NCBI GenBank assembly: GCA_029265085.1 | Contig: JAJUJY010000211.1 | Coordinates: 1-6,510, forward strand | Direction of reading: 5' to 3' | DNA length: 6,510 bases | DNA from: Chloroflexota bacterium | Lineage (GTDB): Bacteria; Chloroflexota; Anaerolineae; Anaerolineales; Anaerolineaceae | Shown here: one piece after another, positions 5,312-6,510 of the stretch | How positions within the stretch are numbered: the first letter of the stretch is position 1 | Layout: each line of letters begins with the position of its first letter | Notes under the pieces: model-generated | Databases searched by the model: none | Seen by the model: the letters and a program-made list of their open reading frames with translations, nothing else | Told to the model about the DNA's origin: nothing | Made by a program: the position numbers and the translations under genes

Positions 5312-5438
5312 GGCACCTGACCAAGAAGCTGTCAGCCGCCAGCCCTCCGCACAACCACGCCCATTCCCCCCATTTCCGGCAACCGATCCCATCCACCAGC
5401 ACGCGTGCCCGTAAATGGGGGGAACCAAAGGGGGGCTG
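5312..5438 (+). repeat. 127-bp direct repeat, copy B (contains palindromic element 3)
   Basis: Second copy of the unit at 5066, 246 bp downstream. Palindrome arms are at 5364-5379 and 5409-5424. It begins with GGCACCTGACC although the preceding bases (GAGAATA) are not tRNA tail, so the repeat boundary falls exactly at the GGCACC of the tRNA terminus. Near-identity to copy A points to recent duplication or gene conversion. Confidence 0.9.
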
Positions 5439-5470
5439 GATAGCTAACGGCTGATCGCCTCTTCCCTGCC

Positions 5471-5498
5471 ACCTGCGACCTGTAACCTGAGACCTGTT
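5471..5498 (+). repeat. Four tandem heptads ACCTGNN upstream of the HEAT gene promoter
   Basis: ACCTGCG, ACCTGTA, ACCTGAG and ACCTGTT follow one another without gaps. They end 14 bp before the -10 box of the next gene and cover the expected -35 region, where no good TTGACA-like hexamer is found. This could be an activator-binding array or a simple tandem repeat. Confidence 0.7.
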
Positions 5499-5512
5499 TT
5501 GGCATCTTCCGC

Positions 5513-5518
5513 TATAAT
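5513..5518 (+). promoter_or_regulatory. TATAAT -10 box giving a leaderless mRNA
   Basis: A perfect TATAAT ends 6 bp before the ATG at 5525. Transcription normally starts 6-8 bp downstream of this box, so the transcript would begin at or beside the start codon. No Shine-Dalgarno sequence precedes the ATG, in agreement with leaderless translation. Confidence 0.7.
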
Positions 5519-5524
5519 GATCCT

Positions 5525-6304
5525 ATGGGAAAAATTGAAGACCTATTCAATGATCAAGATATCGAAGGGTTGGCGCGCGAACTGCGCCGTAAAGAGCAGC
5601 CAGAACTGCGCGCCCAGGCTGCCCGCGCATTGGGACAATTGGGTGAAATTCGCGCCTCAGACGTATTGGTCGGCGCGGCCTTGTACGATCCCGACCCCGT
5701 GGTGCAAAAGACTGCCAAAATGGCGCTGCAAGAGCTGTTTGGTAAACAGGCCGATATCATTTTGCGCGTGGCCGCTGCGGTCGGCGTGCCGGATGAGTCC
5801 TGGCTGATTTCGGAAGACGAATCTGCGGCAGATCAATTCCTGGATGCGGAATTTGCAGATGACGAAGATGAGGTTGACCTCTCGGCATATCTGCAGGCAG
5901 AGCCAACTGCCCGGGTGGATACAGCTACCATTCACGGGTTGGCCACACTGGCCGGGCACGGCAGCACCAAAAAGGAACTGCGCTTGAAAGCGATCCAATC
6001 CCTGGCGGACATCCCCGATATGAACGCTATCCGTGTATTGGGCCAGTTGGTGCTGTTTGAAGAAGAAGAGGAGATCCGCGGTGCGGCTGAATCCGCGCTG
6101 GAAGGGATGTTGGGCGACAATTTAGACGAGTTTTTAGACGGTCTGCACCTGGAAATTACCGGCTATTCACGCGAAGAAACCGATGAATTTGAAGAAGTCG
6201 AAGAAGAACCCAAAACCTTCGCAAGCCCTTATACACAGGCCAGCACATCCCAACCCTCCACCATCCAGGAAGAAGGCACACCCGCCTGGCTGTGGATCAT
6301 TTGA
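5525..6304 (+). CDS. HEAT-repeat protein with acidic linker and tail
   Basis: 259-aa soluble protein built of alpha-helical HEAT-type repeats, a scaffold for protein binding; no enzyme motif is seen. Repeat-like helix pairs are at about 12-40 (ELRAQAARALGQLGEIRA), 44-72 (DPDPVVQKTAKMALQELF), 134-165 (ELRLKAIQSLADI) and 166-200 (EEEIRGAAESALEGML). A strongly acidic linker at 96-125 splits the two repeat blocks. An acidic, then Ser/Thr/Pro-rich tail (218-252) ends in PAWLWII. That hydrophobic end is read from DNA that in another frame encodes a patatin-like phospholipase, so the natural C-terminus may have been lost. The start at 5525 rests on the adjacent TATAAT and absence of a ribosome site. 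Specific function unknown. Confidence 0.85.
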   Translation: MGKIEDLFNDQDIEGLARELRRKEQPELRAQAARALGQLGEIRASDVLVGAALYDPDPVVQKTAKMALQELFGKQADIILRVAAAVGVPDESWLISEDESAADQFLDAEFADDEDEVDLSAYLQAEPTARVDTATIHGLATLAGHGSTKKELRLKAIQSLADIPDMNAIRVLGQLVLFEEEEEIRGAAESALEGMLGDNLDEFLDGLHLEITGYSREETDEFEEVEEEPKTFASPYTQASTSQPSTIQEEGTPAWLWII

Positions 6305-6510
6305 TGGCTTCTTCGGCGATTCCCACGATTTTCCCCACGGTTCCCATTGGCCGGGAGTATTTCGGTGACGGGGCGATGCGCCAACTGGCGCCCGTGAGTC
6401 CCGCACTCCATCTGGGAGCGGACAGGGTGTTCATCATTGGTGTCAGCAGCAACCGCAATCCCACCCATTGGGGCAGGCGAACCGCGCCGCCGCGCCATTC
6501 TCGAGGCTGC
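6277..6510 (+). pseudogene. C-terminal fragment of a patatin-like phospholipase, N-terminal half missing, runs off window
   Basis: The frame holding the ATG at 6304 reads MASSAIPTIFPTVPIG, then EYFGDGAMRQLAPVSPALHL and GADRVFIIGV. These match the C-terminal block of bacterial patatin-like lipid acyl hydrolases, including the catalytic Asp of the Ser-Asp dyad in the DGA motif (Asp22 from that ATG). Homology-like sequence continues before the ATG (TRLAVDHL, from 6280), so 6304 is probably an internal Met, not a start. The oxyanion loop GGGxRG and the nucleophile motif GxSxG should lie 150 or more residues earlier, but that place is occupied by the HEAT gene, and this frame has a stop at 6190. 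The fragment cannot be a complete enzyme. It overlaps the last 28 bases of the HEAT gene. It is either a deletion remnant, an unusual coupled fragment (TGATG overlap), or an assembly join. Confidence 0.75.

Noticed and set aside
4845..5438. CRISPR array, because of repeats of similar length near a tRNA
   Set aside because: Repeat units differ in length and order (52, 46 and 127 bp), spacers are not of regular size, and no cas gene is present.

Overview
The window looks like a chromosomal segment of a free-living bacterium. The Eis-like acetyltransferase pair, the HEAT-repeat protein, the GC-moderate codon use and good Shine-Dalgarno sites remind me of Chloroflexota (Anaerolineae-like). That placement is an impression from gene style and was not computed.

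Left part (1-3572): two co-directional GNAT acetyltransferase genes, 19 bp apart, form an operon. The first is cut by the left window edge. They converge on a minus-strand 6-phosphogluconate dehydrogenase (gnd), and a near-perfect 32-bp palindrome between the stops can terminate transcription both ways. A 338-bp divergent intergenic region (3573-3910), rich in inverted repeats built on GGTCA/TGACC, separates gnd from a PlsC-like acyltransferase gene (3911-4606).

Middle part (4607-5524): more than 900 bp without protein genes but full of structure. A tRNA-Arg with anticodon GCG (4791-4864) has its own promoter and a rho-independent terminator. Next come two further partial copies of the tRNA 3' end, each with the same 22-nt insertion, and one with its own terminator copy. 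Then comes a 127-bp element present twice (two mismatches) around an AT-rich 119-bp spacer that carries a 10+5 bp hairpin. All four junctions start with GGCACCTGAC, the tRNA 3' terminus. A related palindromic element lies between the acyltransferase gene and the tRNA. This looks like a recombination- or insertion-prone tRNA locus with non-autonomous repeats; no recombinase gene is visible.

Right part (5471-6510): four heptad repeats (ACCTGNN) precede a TATAAT box placed so that the mRNA of the HEAT-repeat gene (5525-6304) would start at or next to its ATG, i.e. leaderless. The end of this gene overlaps, in another frame, the C-terminal half of a patatin-like phospholipase that has no N-terminal half. 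This implies a rearrangement, or an assembly chimera, near 6270-6285.

The protein genes belong to separate housekeeping-type functions (acyl transfer, pentose phosphate pathway, phospholipid synthesis). I see no single pathway joining them.
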